From assembly GCA_009602725.1 (NCBI GenBank), contig WELB01000158.1, forward strand, positions 1-39,858: 39,858 bases of DNA, given 5' to 3'. Positions within the stretch are counted from its first letter, which is position 1. Every line of letters begins with the position of its first letter. The notes beneath the pieces were generated by a model that saw only the letters and a list, made by a program, of their open reading frames with translations, was not told the origin of the DNA and made no database searches. Below are positions 36,926 through 39,858 of the stretch, piece by piece. The stretch is from Spirogloea muscicola. Lineage: Eukaryota; Streptophyta; Zygnematophyceae; Spirogloeales; Spirogloeaceae. A program made the translations under genes and the position numbers.

Positions 36926-37281
36926 CGGGGAGAGCCACTTTCTCCCAAGCTCTGGCTAGTCATCAGCGTGCTGGGGCGCAGCTCCATGTCAGCCACTGGC
37001 TTCGGTGGCGGTGCTCCGGCTCCCCAAATTAGGCTGTCGGTTTCGTACGTGCTTAGTCATCAATTGACATCCCTTTCTCAGCCTGCGTTCACACTGTTAC
37101 CTAAGGCCCCCATTGCAGAGGGCTTCATGTAGCCCCACTAATTACTATGTGAATAGTCCTTCCTCGTCGATTCGCAATACTGCACAAGTCGATGAGCATA
37201 CATCGCAGTCAAGAGACCTAAGTTGTGGACCAATGGTGTAGGCCCAGCACGAAGTCCACACTCATTTAAACAAATCGCATA
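36926..37281. other. Intergenic, 3' flank of tryptophan synthase alpha
   Basis: No coding signal. It lies downstream of the tryptophan synthase alpha stop codon and probably contains its 3' UTR; no confident polyadenylation signal was seen. Confidence 0.45.
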
Positions 37282-39155
37282 TCAACTTTTGACAGAACGA
37301 TGTTTTGACACTGCTTGCTTCAGCTCATGGATGAGAGCTGCAATAGCATCAACCCCTGCTTCAGGTGTCTCTGCACTATGCAGCAATTGCACCATCTTGC
37401 TGCCCACAATGACCCCGTCTGCACCCCACATTGCCACCTGACACAGAGTGATAGATAATAATTAGACAATGTAGGTGCTTTCTGACAAGTGCAATGTGCC
37501 TTCCTGGATAAAGTCAAAGCATGGTCCAGTTCTTCTCACTTGGGCTGCGTGTTCTGCTGTAGATATGCCGAAGCCCACAGCTACTGGCTTATCTGTCTTC
37601 TGCATGTACAAGCTCAAGCAGAAGCCAAATGATCAGAGTGTCATCTGGTGCAACAAGCTGCCAAAACAATATGGGGAACGTCTGCATTTTGAGAAGTTTT
37701 TTGTTGCAGTACTACTTAAGAGTTCTAGCACCTACTTCTTTGATGTCTTTCAGCAGCTTTTCAACACGCGATTCAACAGACTTCCGAGTTCCAGTGACGC
37801 CGGTCAAGCTGACCTACAAGGCCATAGTCATCAAAAAGCTTCAGCGAGAACTTGGATATTCAGCAGCCGCAGATTGTGCTCCTTGCTTGTCAAGTGCCAC
37901 TGGCCACGTGGACTGTTGCAGCACGACCTTGTCTTTATGAAGGTTAACCAGAAGACTTCAGGACGACCAAGGGCCTGTGCAAGCCGGAGGTCGTCATTAT
38001 GAAGGATAGACAGGATGCATACATAAACAAGTAGACCATAATCTGGGCCACACAGGGACTGAGGTCTTACTAGGTACAGAAAGCCCTGAGTGGCCTCTGC
38101 AATCTGTGCCATGCGGTCAGTTGGAGTTGTTGGGGTTGTCAAAAGAACCTGACGGCAAGGTGGATGTCAGAGGGATCAACCTGGCCTGCATCAGATGACT
38201 GTAAGCCTGTGTATCTCTGAGCTAAATGGACTAACGACAAGTACAGACCCAGCCTGTAGCAAGGGCACGGTGCGAAATCTGCAGCCATACCAGCTCAAGG
38301 CCATGAGCAGATGCAAGTTCGCGCAGAGGCTGAGTCTCCTCCAAGGGGATGTCCGGAACCACCAGCCCTGCTCTTCGCAACGGCGGAACCAATGCAGTCT
38401 CAAGCAGGTCCGCCGAGGCAGGGTGGTCAACGAGCCTAAGCATGCTGCTCTTTGATACACGTCCTGCATCTCTGGAGTTGGCTGCGGGCATTGAGGTGGA
38501 GGAGTTGTCTACCAGAAACGCCAGCATCTCTGAGGGCCCGCATGAAGGCCTCAGGACCCTTCTTCATGATGGGGTTGTAGTACGTGAACAGGATGAGCGG
38601 CGCCGACAAGCTGGGAGACAGCTGCGGGCTTATGGAGGCCGAGCCACCCGCGAAAGAGCACGGCAATGATGAGCAAAGCGGCTCAGGATGCAGGTGCTAA
38701 GCTTGCTCGGCAGTGTGGCGCGGCCGTCGCGGGCCTGTAGGGTTGGGCGGCGGCAGAGGCGCAGGTGAAGTGGAGGAGCCTGTGCGCAACATGGGGCCCA
38801 CCTCGGCGACCATGTCGAGCACGGCGGCCAGGCTGGTGTTGGCAGCGAGAGCCCTGGTGGCGGCTGCCTGGATGACGGGGCCGTCAGCGAGGGGGTCGGA
38901 GTAGGGGACGCCGAGCTCGATGGCGTCGGCGCCGGCGGCGTCGAGGGCGCGCAGCGCGGCCGCTGTGGTGGGCAGCGCGGGGTCGCCGGCCATGATGAAG
39001 GGGATGACGGCCACGCGGCCGGCGCGCTTGAGCGCGGCCAGCGTGGTGGAGACGGCCGGGGGGGTGTGGGGGGAGGCGCAGCAGCGGACGAGGGCGAGGC
39101 GGCGAAGGGGGCGCCCCACAAGGGGCGGCGACGTGGGCGGCGCCGCCATGGCCAT
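37282..39155 (-). CDS. TSA1: Tryptophan synthase alpha subunit, plastid-targeted, seven exons
   Basis: Cleaves indole-3-glycerol phosphate to indole and glyceraldehyde 3-phosphate, next to last step of tryptophan synthesis; in plants and algae it works in the plastid with the beta subunit. Exons (minus): 39155-38802, 38621-38513, 38367-38291, 38148-38071, 37813-37736, 37599-37540, 37437-37282; all joins are GT-AG and keep frame, giving 303 aa. Residues 1-40 are Ala/Pro/Arg-rich, a probable transit peptide. Landmarks: [24 protein letters not shown] (catalytic Glu80 and Asp91, equal to E. coli Glu49 and Asp60), [63 protein letters not shown]. No defects seen. Length fits the family plus transit peptide. 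The start could also be the second Met (39149). Confidence 0.97.
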
Positions 39156-39327
39156 GACGGATCGGCGCGCGCCAAGAACCACTCGTAGCAATAGGGTCGC
39201 GTTTCCGGACGGGGGCCACGGCCACGGCAACGGCCACGCCTCTGGGCTGGTCCTGTCGCAGGGTTTTCGGGGGGTTTCTCTTCTTTTCGGGCCGACTGTT
39301 AACAGTGAGTGATTCATCCTTTCCGTA
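39156..39327 (-). promoter_or_regulatory. 5' flank of tryptophan synthase alpha
   Basis: About 170 bp of GC-rich sequence between the start codon and a block of LINE tails. No TATA box seen. Promoter location is inferred from position only. Confidence 0.35.
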
Positions 39328-39563
39328 GTTTTTCTCACAGCCCTTGCCCCCATTGGGAGAGCCACTTCTTCTTCTAGTTCAGAGCTAGCGCCTCTGGCCC
39401 CTTGGTAGTTTGGCCCCTTCGAACCTTGTCGATTCTTTTCGGGCTGGCTTCTCACAGCCCTTGCCCCCATTGGGAGAGCCACTTCTCCTGTGAACAGCCA
39501 AAGCCCACCTTGTAGGCGAGCCAGTTTCGTCTCACAGCCCTCGCCACCCTTGGGAAAGCCACT
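39328..39563 (+). repeat. Three type b LINE tails upstream of tryptophan synthase alpha
   Basis: CTCACAGCCCTTGCCCCCAT with TGGGAGAGCCACTTCTTCTT at 39331-39375; GGGCTGGCTTCTCACAGCCC with the same end at 39440-39486; CTCACAGCCCTCGCCACCCT with GGGAAAGCCACTT at 39531-39564. Orientation is opposite to the gene. Confidence 0.8.
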
Positions 39564-39600
39564 TTGGCGCAGCCACTGTGTTCGTCTTGACGTTGGACGG

Positions 39601-39858
<258 letters not shown>

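Overview
This is nuclear DNA of a photosynthetic eukaryote, most likely a green alga or another member of the green lineage. The evidence is a seven-exon tryptophan synthase alpha gene with a plastid-type N-terminal extension, short GT-AG introns, GC-rich Ala/Gly/Gln-rich exons full of trinucleotide runs, and a very dense load of retroelements. The species cannot be named from the sequence. One unresolved base (31965) and a 122-base A run at the right end show that this is draft assembly.

Layout. 1-6300 and 8150-14580 are two rearranged copies of one block: a regulator-like gene (glutamine-rich coiled coil, a conserved W-x-F-x-VV domain, then receiver-domain-like small exons) followed by a non-LTR retrotransposon (LINE). 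In the second copy the receiver part is inverted. Further receiver fragments lie at 19141-20420. A ribosomal protein P0 pseudogene lies at 3785-4080. An unrecognised 412-aa ORF (16618-17856) sits between a repeated GC-rich 5' module and a LINE-type 3' tail; a broken second copy is at 31330-32050. An F-box/leucine-rich-repeat gene with disruptions is at 23601-25623. A shattered Ty1/copia element occupies 30173-36925. The clearest intact gene is tryptophan synthase alpha (37282-39155, minus strand, 303 aa).

The dominant theme is one LINE clade. About eighteen 5'-truncated copies, on both strands, end in the same C-terminal motif (S-D-L-x-L-L-[ST]-R-G-Y-stop). The best copy (27333-28480) carries a Cys/His cluster and a PD-(D/E)XK-like endonuclease region. 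Behind the stop codon come several sequence-divergent 3' tails that all fold into the same short hairpin (GGGCTGG, small loop, CCAGCC), a second small stem, and a pyrimidine-rich end. Many tails occur alone. Three of them sit inside older LINE copies flanked by 8-13 bp target-site duplications, so tails of about 60 bp appear to have been inserted as units.

There is no operon structure. The host genes (regulator copies, F-box gene, tryptophan synthase alpha) are unrelated in function and appear as islands in a repeat field.
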